Source: an archaeon
Lineage (GTDB): Archaea > Thermoproteota > Bathyarchaeia > TCS64
Direction: 5' to 3'
Length of the DNA: 20,175 bases
Assembly: GCA_020444005.1 (NCBI GenBank)
Contig: JAHLLU010000010.1
Span: 1 to 20,175 of the forward strand
The notes below the pieces were generated by a model. The model was not told the DNA's origin, did not search any database, and worked only from the letters and a program-made list of their open reading frames with translations. The position numbers and the translations under genes were made by a program. Positions 1-7,907 of the stretch are shown here, piece by piece (positions within the stretch are counted from its first letter, which is position 1; each line of letters starts with the position of its first letter).

Positions 1-1
1 A

Positions 2-427
2 GAGGCGGGGGATGACCCGGATAAAAGAGTGCAAGCCTCAAGTGATTTCCTTGAAGCCGAACTAGTCTGCAAGGCTGAGATAGTTGAGAAAACCATCGAG
101 GCGAAGGGAGGCTTTGATGTGGGCATGATGACTCTCAGAGAAGACGATCAAGAGTGGGAGCTAAGCTACGTCAACGAGTATATGACTTTAGAGAAGGATG
201 GAGAGAGGCTTGCGACTTTCCCTGATTTGATGACCACCTTCAACGAAAAAGGTGAACCAGTAACCAGCGCCGCCCTTGAGAAAGGACAAACCATCTACTT
301 GGTTAACGCCCCCAAAGAAAAGATACCAGTAGGAGACGGAAACCGGTACAGGGAAGCCTACAAACCCATAGAGGAAGCCTTAGGAAAACCTATGGTCAAG
401 TACCTTGAAGACTACCTCAAGGGCTAA
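2..427 (+). CDS. DUF917 family protein, C-terminal part (5' truncated by window edge)
   Basis: The reading frame is open from base 2 to the TAA at 425-427, so the gene almost certainly begins left of the window. A GTG at base 29 is in frame but has no convincing upstream signal. The visible part resembles the C-terminal domain of DUF917 proteins, which often sit beside hydantoinase/oxoprolinase genes: an AEIVEKTIEAKGGFDVG segment, then a WELSYVNEYM and LATFPDL block, and a small beta-rich tail. Family members are about 350-400 residues, so roughly the last third is present. Their chemistry is poorly defined; a role in thiohydantoin or related ring metabolism has been reported for some relatives. 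Two amidohydrolases follow downstream on the same strand, which fits a theme of nitrogen-compound breakdown. The family call is from memory of sequence patterns and is moderately sure. Confidence 0.6.
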   Translation, partial: EAGDDPDKRVQASSDFLEAELVCKAEIVEKTIEAKGGFDVGMMTLREDDQEWELSYVNEYMTLEKDGERLATFPDLMTTFNEKGEPVTSAALEKGQTIYLVNAPKEKIPVGDGNRYREAYKPIEEALGKPMVKYLEDYLKG

Positions 428-473
428 CCACTATTCTTTTACCGTTCACTGATCATTAAAACAGTAGAGAACA

Positions 474-674
474 TTGTCTGACAAAAAACTAAGCTCAGCG
501 GAGCAAAAAGTCTACGACAGGGTCTGCCATGGCGACATTATGTGCAAAGATCTGACACCATGGGAGAGCGGTGCGGTACCTAGCCTAGTCAGGAAAGGCT
601 TGGTGGAGATCTACAAGATGAATGTCTCGACAAGCCGTGTCAGGATGCTCAAGTTTATGAGACTCAAGACCTAG
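474..674 (+). CDS. Small winged-helix-like protein, 66 aa, TTG start
   Basis: This short ORF starts at TTG (474-476). No in-frame ATG lies near the N-terminus, and the next, at 539, would remove a third of the protein. The sequence is charged and looks helical, with a helix-turn-helix-like stretch (AVPSLVRKGLVEIYK at about residues 34-48) followed by a possible beta wing, as in small archaeal winged-helix proteins. No catalytic motif is visible. It stands alone between the DUF917 gene and the surface-protein promoter. A TATA-like ctattcttttacc at 431-443 would put transcription start near 463. Function is unknown; a DNA-binding role is only inferred from the helix-wing pattern. Confidence 0.5.
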   Translation: MSDKKLSSAEQKVYDRVCHGDIMCKDLTPWESGAVPSLVRKGLVEIYKMNVSTSRVRMLKFMRLKT

Positions 675-688
675 CGTTCTTTCCTATA

Positions 689-699
689 TTTTATATAAA
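689..699 (+). promoter_or_regulatory. TATA box of the surface-protein gene (leaderless transcript likely)
   Basis: The sequence tttatataaaa is a good archaeal TATA box. Its centre lies about 25 bases before the ATG at 719, the usual distance between TATA centre and transcription start. The mRNA would therefore begin at or next to the start codon. No Shine-Dalgarno site precedes the ATG, in agreement. Confidence 0.6.
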
Positions 700-718
700 A
701 AACCGTATTGGTCTCTTT

Positions 719-1921
719 ATGAATAAACGGGCACTCATAGCTGTCGCAATACTGATACCCTTGTTGGTAATCGGCGGAATACTGCTAGAAGAAGAAACAC
801 CATCAGTGCCACAAGACCAGACAGGTGAAACAGAGACCCCAATTGAAACACCAACCGAGACACCTACAGAGCCACCGGAACCTGAATCAGATTACCCCAA
901 GATAGCGAGCTGGTTAGCAAAAAAAGAGGAGCTAATCGAGAGCGGTAAACCCTATGATTTGGTGATGGCTGGATGGTTCACCCCAGAGGAAGCAGAACAA
1001 TTCAGAGAAACAAACCCAGATGTAATACTGTTAGCGGGTTTGACTACCACATGGGTCTGGGATAACCCGGACTGGATGAGTTTCTTGGTGACTGTGGCTA
1101 ACTATGGGATGGATACCCCGGTGGAGATCAATGAGGACATGTATCTGCACGACACTGAAGGTGAACGCTGTGGCTTCGGGTGGGCTTCAGAGGAGTGGAA
1201 CCAAGAGGAGATATGGGCTATGGACCCACGTGACCCTGAGTGGTTTGATCTCATCACTACCTTCTACAGCGTGGTGCTTGACCAGCCTCAAAATGATGGT
1301 ATCATCGTGGATATGGTGGTGGAGAAACAGTACTGGTGTCCAGAGATCAGTGACGAGGAGTGGCTGGAAGCAACCAAAGACATCTACGATACAATAACCG
1401 CCTTGAATACACAGAATAAACTGGTTATTTTCAACGCTGGAGCACGCCTATCAGACATTGATGCTTATGGCGAGTATTTTGATGGCTATCTGATGGAGAA
1501 CTTCATGGGCGACCAACTACAAACCACATATGCCGAAGGATTGGAAGCGGCGGACAGCGATTATCTTGTCATCTATGGAGTAGACACAGACGACACAGGC
1601 GTAGAGGACCACGCCAAGATGAGACTAGGACTAACTCTGAGCCTACTCAACGACAATACCTACTTTACCTATGATTTTGGTCCAAGAGACCATGGACAGG
1701 CATGGTGGTACCCAGAATACGATGTAGAGCTAGGAGAACCCCTAGGTGATTATTATGAATCTGATGGAGCCTATGTCAGGGAGTTTGAAAACGGGTACGT
1801 GGTCTCTGCGCCAAATGGAGCCACATTAAGCTTTGATGAACCTCTCACTGATGTCATAAGCGGGGAACAAGGTACAAGCTTCACGGTGGAGGCTGGCGAC
1901 GGGCGAATCTACATACGGTAA
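719..1921 (+). CDS. Membrane-anchored extracellular protein with glycoside-hydrolase-like (TIM barrel) domain
   Basis: The 400-residue protein has one hydrophobic N-terminal segment (about residues 5-24) with no lipobox cysteine, so it is probably a signal anchor. A Thr/Pro/Glu-rich linker (about residues 35-57) follows, typical of archaeal surface proteins. The rest resembles hypothetical glycosyl-hydrolase TIM-barrel families (GHL15 / GH114-like): a DLVMAGWF opening strand, DGIIVDMV, LVIFNAG, YFDGYLMENF and WWYPEYDVELGEPLG near the end. Acidic residues at the ends of predicted strands (for example in the DMV and MENF blocks) could be catalytic, but I cannot assign them. The likely site is outside the membrane, acting on a carbohydrate. 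The deacylase gene starts 14 bases after the stop, so the two are probably cotranscribed. Family call moderate, substrate unknown. Confidence 0.6.
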   Translation: MNKRALIAVAILIPLLVIGGILLEEETPSVPQDQTGETETPIETPTETPTEPPEPESDYPKIASWLAKKEELIESGKPYDLVMAGWFTPEEAEQFRETNPDVILLAGLTTTWVWDNPDWMSFLVTVANYGMDTPVEINEDMYLHDTEGERCGFGWASEEWNQEEIWAMDPRDPEWFDLITTFYSVVLDQPQNDGIIVDMVVEKQYWCPEISDEEWLEATKDIYDTITALNTQNKLVIFNAGARLSDIDAYGEYFDGYLMENFMGDQLQTTYAEGLEAADSDYLVIYGVDTDDTGVEDHAKMRLGLTLSLLNDNTYFTYDFGPRDHGQAWWYPEYDVELGEPLGDYYESDGAYVREFENGYVVSAPNGATLSFDEPLTDVISGEQGTSFTVEAGDGRIYIR

Positions 1922-1935
1922 AACCATAATAACCT

Positions 1936-3525
1936 ATGAAACCTCTCACAAGTATGCAGTCCGCGGAGATAGTGATCAAGAAAGGTAGAGTTCTAGATGG
2001 TAGCGGTAACCCATGGTTCTACGGAGACATCGGGGTAACAGGGGACACCATCACATACATCGGAAAAGAAGTCAAGGGAGAAACAACCATCAAAGCAGAT
2101 GGACTGATGATTGCACCGGGCTTCATCGACATCCATAGCCACAGTGACTTACCGTTACTCATTGACCCGAGGGGTATGAGCAAGATCACCCAAGGAGTTA
2201 CAACAGAGGTCATTGGAAACTGCGGAACTAGCGCAGCTCCCATGAACAAACGCCTCCAAGACTATCGTAACAAGTATGCACGGAACCAGACGAGCGAAGA
2301 CTTTGTTTATGATTGGACTGACTTGGATTCCTATATCAAACGTGTAGAGGACCAAGGGGTAGCGCTGAACATCGCACCCTTGACTGGGCACGGTACTATA
2401 CGTCAGAACGTGATGCTTGACGATAACAGACCCCCAAGCGACACAGAGCTAAAACAGATGAAAGAGCTTCTACGAGACAACCTCAAAAAAGGCTCATGGG
2501 GCATGAGCACTGGGCTCATTTATACGCCTAGCCAGTACGCGGACACATGGGAACTTATCGAGTTATCCAAGGAGTTGAAACCCTTTGATGCATTGTACGC
2601 GAGCCACATAAGAGGCGAAGGAGCCACAGTCATCCCAGCAATCAAAGAGGCAATCGAGATCGGAGAAAAAGCAGAGGTACGTGTCCAGATCAGCCACTTC
2701 AAGGTCTGTGGAGCCAAGAACTGGGGAATAAGTGACAAAACACTACAACTAGTAATTGATGCAAGGAACCGGGGAATCGATGTAGATTTCGACCAGTATC
2801 CCTATGCCGCTTCTAGCACTGGACTCGCATCTCTCCTACCACCATGGGTGCATGAGGGAGGCATGGATAAGCTGCTTGAACGTATCAAATCCGAGGAGAT
2901 CAGAGACAGGATAAGGGCTGATCCCGTGGAGGAGATGGAGGACTGGAGCAGGTTGATGGTGGTTCACGCCAGAAACAATCCAGAGTATGAGGGATTGAAT
3001 CTTCAAGAGATAGCTGAGAAGGAGCAGAAGACGCCTCTGGACGCTATGTGTGATCTGTTGCTTGAGGAGAATGGACAGGTGATTATTGTATTATTTGAGA
3101 TAAACGAGGCTGATGTACGATGTATAATGAGCAGTCACCTAGGAATGGTGGGCAGTGACGGCAGAGCAGTCTCACCCGAAAGCATCCCCGGCAAAGTCCA
3201 TCCAAGATACTATGGTACATTCACAAGGGCACTCGGCTACTATGTACGGGAATGGGTGTTACCACTTCAACACGCAGTACGAAGAATGACAAGCGCACCA
3301 GCGAGACGACTAGGATTACAGGATCGAGGACTCATCAGAGAAGGATACAAGGCGGATATTACGGTCTTTGACCCTGTGAATATAGTTGATAAGGCTACGT
3401 TTACTGAGCCTCATCAGTACTCGGAGGGAATCATGTACGTCTTCGTGAACGGCGTACCTATCATCGAGAAAGGAGCCTATACAGACAGGTATCCGGGTCG
3501 GGTTCTCCGTAAAAGCCTCTCTTAA
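1936..3525 (+). CDS. N-acyl-D-amino-acid deacylase (amidohydrolase), first paralog
   Basis: This 529-residue protein belongs to the D-aminoacylase group of the metal-dependent amidohydrolases, which release D-amino acids from N-acyl-D-amino acids or D-amino acids from some N-terminally modified peptides. The motifs are in order: HSHSD (His67, His69), the metal-ligand cysteine region EVIGNCG (Cys96), YASHIRGEG (His224), QISHFK (His254), DQYPY and MVGSDG (Asp408, catalytic acid). Known bacterial D-aminoacylase uses Cys96, His220 and His250 as zinc ligands, a close match. The C-terminus returns to the small beta domain. The ATG at 1936 is used, but the in-frame ATG at 1954 (MQSAEIVIKKGRV) aligns better with family N-termini and may be the true start. 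It is probably cotranscribed with the upstream surface protein and is paralogous to the next gene. Confidence 0.85.
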   Translation: MKPLTSMQSAEIVIKKGRVLDGSGNPWFYGDIGVTGDTITYIGKEVKGETTIKADGLMIAPGFIDIHSHSDLPLLIDPRGMSKITQGVTTEVIGNCGTSAAPMNKRLQDYRNKYARNQTSEDFVYDWTDLDSYIKRVEDQGVALNIAPLTGHGTIRQNVMLDDNRPPSDTELKQMKELLRDNLKKGSWGMSTGLIYTPSQYADTWELIELSKELKPFDALYASHIRGEGATVIPAIKEAIEIGEKAEVRVQISHFKVCGAKNWGISDKTLQLVIDARNRGIDVDFDQYPYAASSTGLASLLPPWVHEGGMDKLLERIKSEEIRDRIRADPVEEMEDWSRLMVVHARNNPEYEGLNLQEIAEKEQKTPLDAMCDLLLEENGQVIIVLFEINEADVRCIMSSHLGMVGSDGRAVSPESIPGKVHPRYYGTFTRALGYYVREWVLPLQHAVRRMTSAPARRLGLQDRGLIREGYKADITVFDPVNIVDKATFTEPHQYSEGIMYVFVNGVPIIEKGAYTDRYPGRVLRKSLS

Positions 3526-3567
3526 ACTCTTTATCCCCCTAGCCGTATTCATTTTCTGTGAATTAGT

Positions 3568-5133
3568 TTGAGTTATGATATTGTAATCAAGAATGGACGG
3601 GTGCTTGACGGCACAGGAAATCCATGGTTCTACGCTGATATTGGGGTTAAGGAAGGCAAGATAGCAGCTGTAGGTAGGGTTGATGATGGTGAGAAGGTTA
3701 TTGATGCATCTGGGCATATTGTTGCTCCGGGTTTCATCGATATTCACAGTCACAGCGACTTCCCGATACTGATTGACCCCATGGCGCAGAGCAAGATCAG
3801 ACAAGGAGTAACCACAGAGGTAATCGGTCAATGCGGAAACTCGGCAGCACCCATGAACACTTGGGTCAAGGAGTACCGTAACAAGTACAACAGGAACCGT
3901 GTACCAGATGATTTTGAGTTTAACTGGAGTAGTATGAAAAGCTACATGGAGCTGATTGATCGACAAGGCTCGGCTGTCAACATTGCTCCCGTGGTGGGAC
4001 ATGGCACAGTACGCATGAATATTATGGGGTATGAGAACAGGGAGCCATCCAACTCTGAGCTAGACGATATGCGCAGCTTGGTGCGTGAAACCATGAAGGA
4101 AGGCGCATGGGGTATGAGCACAGGACTCATCTATCCGCCTAGTGTCTACGGTAAACAGCCTGAGATTACTGAGCTCGCCAAGGTAGTATCAGAGTTTGAC
4201 GGCGTTTACTTCAGCCATATCAGAGGAGAAGGAGACACACTACTAGACGCAGTAACCGAAGCCTGCGAGATAGGCAGAGACAGTGGAACACGTGTGCAGA
4301 TAGCTCACTTCAAGGCAAGTGGAAGAAACAACTGGGGAAGAACCAAGGAAAGCCTCGCACTTGTAGAGAAATACAGGGATGAGGGCGTGGAGGTTACCTT
4401 TGATCAGTATCCGTATATTGCTTCTAGCACGGGATTAGCAGCCTTGCTTCCTCACTGGAGTCAGGAAGGCGGAGCATCTAAGCTCTTAGAGTATCTGGGT
4501 GACCCGGCTATGCGTAAAAAAATGGCAGAAGACATGAGAAGCAGTTACCACTGGGACGAGATACTAGTCACAAACGCCAAACATCATCCACAGTATAACG
4601 GTAAGAACCTCCAACAAGTAGCCGAGATGATGGGCAAGGAACCAATAACAGCCTATTTTGACCTACTGGAAATGGAGAACACACAGGTGCCCAGCGTCAT
4701 GTTCGGAATGAACGAGGACGACGTGCGCAGGGTGATGCAGAGCCCCTATATGATGGTGGGAAGCGACGGCTCAGCGATAGCCCCCAGCGGAATCTGGGCG
4801 AACAACGTACCACACCCAAGACTCTACGGGACATTCCCCAGAGTAATCGGCTACTATGTCAGAGAAGGCGTACTACCATTACAGGAAGCAGTACGTAAGA
4901 TGACTGGAGCACCAGCCCAGAAACTTGGGTTTAAGGACAGAGGTCTCATCAAGAAAGGTTTGAAGGCGGACATCACCGTGTTTGACCCTGAGAAGGTTAA
5001 GGATGTGGCGACATTCACTGATCCACAGCGATACGCGGCTGGAATACCATACGTTATCGTGAATGGAGAACTAGTAATAGAGAAAAACGACCACACCGGG
5101 AACCTGCCCGGTATGGCTCTGAGGAAAAAGTAA
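3568..5133 (+). CDS. N-acyl-D-amino-acid deacylase (amidohydrolase), second paralog, TTG start
   Basis: The 521-residue protein is a close paralog of the preceding gene over its full length and has the same reaction class. Visible motifs are HSHSD (His60, His62), EVIGQCG (Cys89), YFSHIRGEG (His217), QIAHFK (His247), DQYPY, the family-typical FGMNEDDVRRVM, and MVGSDG (Asp400). All expected metal and catalytic residues are present. The start is TTG at 3568; no in-frame ATG exists near the N-terminus, and MSYDIVIKNGRVLDG matches the usual family beginning. A TATA-like ctctttatc at 3528-3536 would allow its own promoter, so the two paralogs may be separately expressed. The gene is convergent with the Lrp-type regulator, and its stop codon is part of a shared hairpin. 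Confidence 0.87.
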   Translation: MSYDIVIKNGRVLDGTGNPWFYADIGVKEGKIAAVGRVDDGEKVIDASGHIVAPGFIDIHSHSDFPILIDPMAQSKIRQGVTTEVIGQCGNSAAPMNTWVKEYRNKYNRNRVPDDFEFNWSSMKSYMELIDRQGSAVNIAPVVGHGTVRMNIMGYENREPSNSELDDMRSLVRETMKEGAWGMSTGLIYPPSVYGKQPEITELAKVVSEFDGVYFSHIRGEGDTLLDAVTEACEIGRDSGTRVQIAHFKASGRNNWGRTKESLALVEKYRDEGVEVTFDQYPYIASSTGLAALLPHWSQEGGASKLLEYLGDPAMRKKMAEDMRSSYHWDEILVTNAKHHPQYNGKNLQQVAEMMGKEPITAYFDLLEMENTQVPSVMFGMNEDDVRRVMQSPYMMVGSDGSAIAPSGIWANNVPHPRLYGTFPRVIGYYVREGVLPLQEAVRKMTGAPAQKLGFKDRGLIKKGLKADITVFDPEKVKDVATFTDPQRYAAGIPYVIVNGELVIEKNDHTGNLPGMALRKK

Positions 5134-5148
5134 CCTCGCTAGAGGTTA
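5131..5148. terminator. Hairpin spanning both convergent stop codons
   Basis: The bases form a perfect inverted repeat with 7-base arms (taacctc / gaggtta) and loop gcta. The left arm begins with the TAA stop of the deacylase gene, and the loop and right arm contain the TAG stop of the minus-strand regulator. On the minus strand the hairpin is followed by ctttttcc, a T-tract suited to archaeal termination; on the plus strand by ttatttatc. It probably acts as a compact two-way terminator. Confidence 0.45.
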
Positions 5149-5594
5149 TTTATCATCCTGAAATCTTCCTTGATGGTATTCAGGACGACATGGGTGTTTG
5201 TACGCTCCACATAGTCCATGCCAAGTAGGTCTTTGGGGAACTCGCTGAGTTCACGTCTGTTTCTGAACTTGGCGACAACCACGCTGTCGATCTCACCAGT
5301 CACATCATAGACGGCACAAACATAGGGAAGCTTGGCTATCTCTTTTTGAGTCTCTATGAGTTTTCCACGGCTAACCGTTATCTCCATGATTACTGTTAAC
5401 TCAAAGCCGAGACGTTCAAAGTCTAGCATAACAGTGTAGTCTGTGATAACCCCTGCGGATTCAAGGCGCTGTACATGGTTTATCACTGTGGCGGCTGATA
5501 CACCAATGGCTTTTGCTATCTCTCGGCTGCTCCTGTTTGAGTTGATGAGAAGTTGGGCTAGTAGTTTTTTATCTATCTCGTCTAGTGCAAACAT
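5139..5594 (-). CDS. Lrp/AsnC family transcriptional regulator
   Basis: This is a DNA-binding regulator of the leucine-responsive family. The N-terminal helix-turn-helix is clear: LDEIDKKLLAQL, then SSREIAKAIGVSAATVINHVQRLESAGVI with the typical recognition helix. It is followed by a roughly 80-residue alpha/beta ligand-sensing (RAM/ASNC) domain with a CAVYDVTGEIDSVVVAKFRN segment. Length, about 150 residues, is normal. The frame could start at GTG 5603, but ATG 5594 is preferred because family members begin just before the LDEID helix. The gene is divergent from glutamine synthetase across 287 bases, so it may control glnA, itself, or the neighbouring amino-acid genes. Effector unknown; family call is sure. 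Confidence 0.9.
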   Translation of the reverse strand: MFALDEIDKKLLAQLLINSNRSSREIAKAIGVSAATVINHVQRLESAGVITDYTVMLDFERLGFELTVIMEITVSRGKLIETQKEIAKLPYVCAVYDVTGEIDSVVVAKFRNRRELSEFPKDLLGMDYVERTNTHVVLNTIKEDFRMINNL

Positions 5595-5754
5595 TTTGAT
5601 CACTATTGTATATTAATTTGATAAAATGCTAAACACTTGTATAAGAACTTATCTCTATGGTTCTTACACGTATAGTTTTTAGGTGATTTGGTATACGTTA
5701 GCGCTCCCCCGCACACATGTTTTGGACAAAGTCGCGTGTTTCGCCGGTTTTTTC

Positions 5755-5768
5755 GCGAAAATTTATAT
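5755..5768 (+). promoter_or_regulatory. Candidate glnA promoter (BRE plus TATA box)
   Basis: The sequence gcgaaaatttatat combines an A-rich BRE-like element with a TATA box. Transcription would start near 5790 and leave a leader of about 90 bases containing the Shine-Dalgarno site at 5870-5878. A second TATA-like run (gatatatattt, 5847-5857) lies too close to the ATG to leave that site in the mRNA. Confidence 0.4.
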
Positions 5769-5869
5769 GTTTATGTTAAGTTCGGTGAACGTATGGTAGG
5801 CATAGGGGTATTATACTATACATTTGTTTAGTTCTAGAGGCGTAAGATATATATTTGTGAATAAGTGAT

Positions 5870-5878
5870 GGGAGGGAT
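5870..5878 (+). promoter_or_regulatory. Ribosome binding site of glnA
   Basis: The purine run gggagggat ends three bases before the ATG at 5882 and is complementary to the 3' end of archaeal 16S rRNA. It supports this start codon and implies a leadered mRNA, unlike several other first genes in the window. Confidence 0.55.
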
Positions 5879-5881
5879 ATT

Positions 5882-7264
5882 ATGGTTTCCAGTGAATTAA
5901 CAAACGGAGAATCCGTAAAAACAATAATGGACAAGGTCCAACGACACGACATAAAATACGTCAGACTCATCGTCATTGACCCCCACGGCGCACCAAGAGC
6001 AATGCTCATCCCAGAATACCAAATAAGAGACAGCCTAGAAAACGGCACAGCATTCGACGGCAGCAGCATACCCGGATTCGCCGACGTAAACCGAAGCGAC
6101 TTAAACCTACACCCAGACCCCACAACATTCCAAGTCCCCATGTGGGAGACCCCCGGCATAGCACTGATGTTCTGCTACGTCAGCAACCCAGATGGAACAG
6201 CCTTCGCAGGTGATCCTCGTGGCTTGTTGAAGAGGACGGTTGATGATCTTGAGAAAAAGGGCTATGGGTTCAATACTGGCCCAGAGCTAGAATACATGTA
6301 TGTAACTGATGACGAGGGCAAGGTAGTTCCATTTGGTAAGGGAGGCTACTTTGACGCACCACCACTGGACCCCACAGAGGACGTAAAACTTGAGACACTG
6401 ATGTGTCTAGAGGCGGCTGGGTTCCAGATAGACAGAGTGCACCACGAGGTAGCCGAAGGACAACAAGAGATCAACTTCAGATACAGTGACGCCCTCAAGA
6501 CAGCGGACAACGTAATCCTCTACAAGCTTGCAGTCAAGACCATCGCCCAGAAACATGGCACCACCGCTACATTCATGCCCAAGCCATTCTGGGGCGTAAA
6601 CGGCAGCGGATGCCACATACACCAAAGCGTTATCGAGCTAGACACAGGAAAAAACATCTTCAGCGACCCAGACACCGAGTTTGGGCTAAGCGAAACCGCC
6701 ATTCATTATATTGGTGGCTTGTTGAAACACGCTGCAGCAATGAGCATGATAGTCACACCCCTCGTGAACAGCTACAAACGTCTAGTACCCCACTATGAGG
6801 CTCCAGTCTATGTAGCATGGGGCTACGCCAACAGAAGCGCATTAGTCAGAGTACCATTAGCCCCCGGTGAGAAAAACACCGTAACAAGACTAGAGTACAG
6901 ACACCCTGATCCAAGCTGCAACCCATACCTAGCCGCAACTCTACTGTTGAAAGCGGGTTGGGAGGGAATCGAGAAGAAGATCGAGCCCACGTCAGACATA
7001 AAGGAAAACATCTATGAGATGAGCAAGAAACAGCTCAAAGACAACAATGTAACATTCCTACCTGAGCATCTAGGAGAAGCTGTGGACTGCTTTGAAGAGG
7101 ATAAATCCATGAAGGAGATTTTAGGAGACTTCCTCTTTGAGAACCTAATGGAGTTAAAGCGAGAGGAATTCAGTTCCTATATGAACTTCACTGGCGTGGA
7201 GTGGGCTGCTAGCAGACCCAAGATCACATCATGGGAGTATGAGCGCTACCTAACGAGAGCCTAA
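5882..7264 (+). CDS. glnA: Glutamine synthetase, type I
   Basis: The enzyme joins ammonia to glutamate with ATP to make glutamine in the cytosol. The 460-residue length fits type I. Motifs in order: FDGSSIPGF (about residues 58-66), GPELEYMY (133-140) carrying a metal-binding glutamate, VHHEVAEGQQEINFRY (187-202), NGSGCHIHQS (240-249), KRLVPHYEAPVYVAWGYANRS (299-319, ATP/glutamate site) and RLEYRHPDPSCNPY further on. The usual adenylylation motif NLYDLP is replaced by NIYEMS, so control is probably not by adenylylation, as expected for archaeal/GSI-alpha enzymes. A strong Shine-Dalgarno site precedes the ATG. The Lrp-type gene is divergent and is a natural candidate regulator. Family call is certain. 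Confidence 0.96.
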   Translation: MVSSELTNGESVKTIMDKVQRHDIKYVRLIVIDPHGAPRAMLIPEYQIRDSLENGTAFDGSSIPGFADVNRSDLNLHPDPTTFQVPMWETPGIALMFCYVSNPDGTAFAGDPRGLLKRTVDDLEKKGYGFNTGPELEYMYVTDDEGKVVPFGKGGYFDAPPLDPTEDVKLETLMCLEAAGFQIDRVHHEVAEGQQEINFRYSDALKTADNVILYKLAVKTIAQKHGTTATFMPKPFWGVNGSGCHIHQSVIELDTGKNIFSDPDTEFGLSETAIHYIGGLLKHAAAMSMIVTPLVNSYKRLVPHYEAPVYVAWGYANRSALVRVPLAPGEKNTVTRLEYRHPDPSCNPYLAATLLLKAGWEGIEKKIEPTSDIKENIYEMSKKQLKDNNVTFLPEHLGEAVDCFEEDKSMKEILGDFLFENLMELKREEFSSYMNFTGVEWAASRPKITSWEYERYLTRA

Positions 7265-7270
7265 ACCTCC

Positions 7271-7298
7271 ATTATTTCGTAAATAATATTAAATAAAT
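7271..7298. terminator. AT-rich hairpin between convergent glnA and collagen-like gene
   Basis: Arms attattt (7271-7277) and aaataat (7281-7287) flank cgt, and an overlapping aatatt/aatatt repeat follows. The stretch fills the 35-base gap between two convergent genes and is T/A rich on both strands, so it could end transcription from both sides. The AT-rich composition makes chance pairing easy. Confidence 0.3.
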
Positions 7299-7299
7299 A

Positions 7300-7848
7300 T
7301 TAATTGACTACGACTGACACGACATCATACTCATTTGTCTCTGTGTTTTGAACAATAATAGTATAAACACCAGATTCAACATCAGGAATTTGAATCTCAA
7401 CAGAAAAAGGATCAGCAACACCACCCATCAAGATAAAATATCCATTTGACTCTACTTCATCAGGATACCCGGTTAGAGAGGAAGGACCCGAATTCAGACA
7501 CCAAGTATAATTAAGTCTGCCACGTTCACCATTCCACACTCCTTGTTGTCTCCAATATACGTTTAGAAAAGGAGATAGATTGAATTGCAGACCAGACTCA
7601 CCTGTATCGCCTTTTTCTCCCTGAGGACCCGGTTCGCCTTGTGGTCCAGTATCGCCTTTCTCTCCTTGAGGACCTTGAAGCCCTGTTAGCCCCATAGGAC
7701 CAGCATCTCCTTTTGGACCCGCGGGTCCAGTTTCTCCAATTGGTCCTTGAGGTCCGGGTTCTCCTTGTTCTGGTGCGATAACGTAGGATACAGCTAAACC
7801 GAGTAAAACACCAATTATTATGCCTATTACAATGTCTTTTGATTGCAT
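7300..7848 (-). CDS. Membrane-anchored collagen-like (Gly-X-Y repeat) protein
   Basis: The 182-residue protein has a hydrophobic N-terminal segment (about residues 6-24), followed at residues 29-85 by 19 uninterrupted Gly-X-Y triplets rich in Pro, Gln, Glu-Lys and Asp-Thr (for example [10 protein letters not shown], present twice). A C-terminal domain of about 96 residues is predicted to be beta-rich. Gly-X-Y runs of this kind form collagen triple helices in bacterial and phage proteins, where charged GEKGD-type triplets stabilise the trimer without hydroxyproline. The likely arrangement is a trimeric stalk outside the membrane carrying a globular head. The head has one Trp-Cys pair and no motif I recognise. 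Start at ATG 7848; a TATA-like ttttaaag lies about 25 bases before it, so the mRNA is probably leaderless. Collagen-like proteins are uncommon in archaea, so lateral origin of the repeat is possible. Confidence 0.85.
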   Translation of the reverse strand: MQSKDIVIGIIIGVLLGLAVSYVIAPEQGEPGPQGPIGETGPAGPKGDAGPMGLTGLQGPQGEKGDTGPQGEPGPQGEKGDTGESGLQFNLSPFLNVYWRQQGVWNGERGRLNYTWCLNSGPSSLTGYPDEVESNGYFILMGGVADPFSVEIQIPDVESGVYTIIVQNTETNEYDVVSVVVN

Positions 7849-7907
7849 ATATTATCTATAAAATGTAACTTTAAAAATATAATATAAATAAAAATTATCA
7901 TGAGAAA

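Noticed and set aside
1104..1397. 97-residue plus-strand frame inside the surface-protein gene
   Set aside because: Out of frame with a gene having signal anchor and conserved blocks; no independent start signal.
3316..4002. 228-residue minus-strand frame across the junction of the two deacylase genes
   Set aside because: It lies opposite two genes with complete family motifs, and its own translation shows no recognisable domain. The length follows from the codon pattern of the real genes.
7600..7762. Regular DNA repeat that could suggest a CRISPR or tandem repeat array
   Set aside because: The periodicity is of nine bases and in frame, due to Gly-X-Y codons; no repeat-spacer structure is present.
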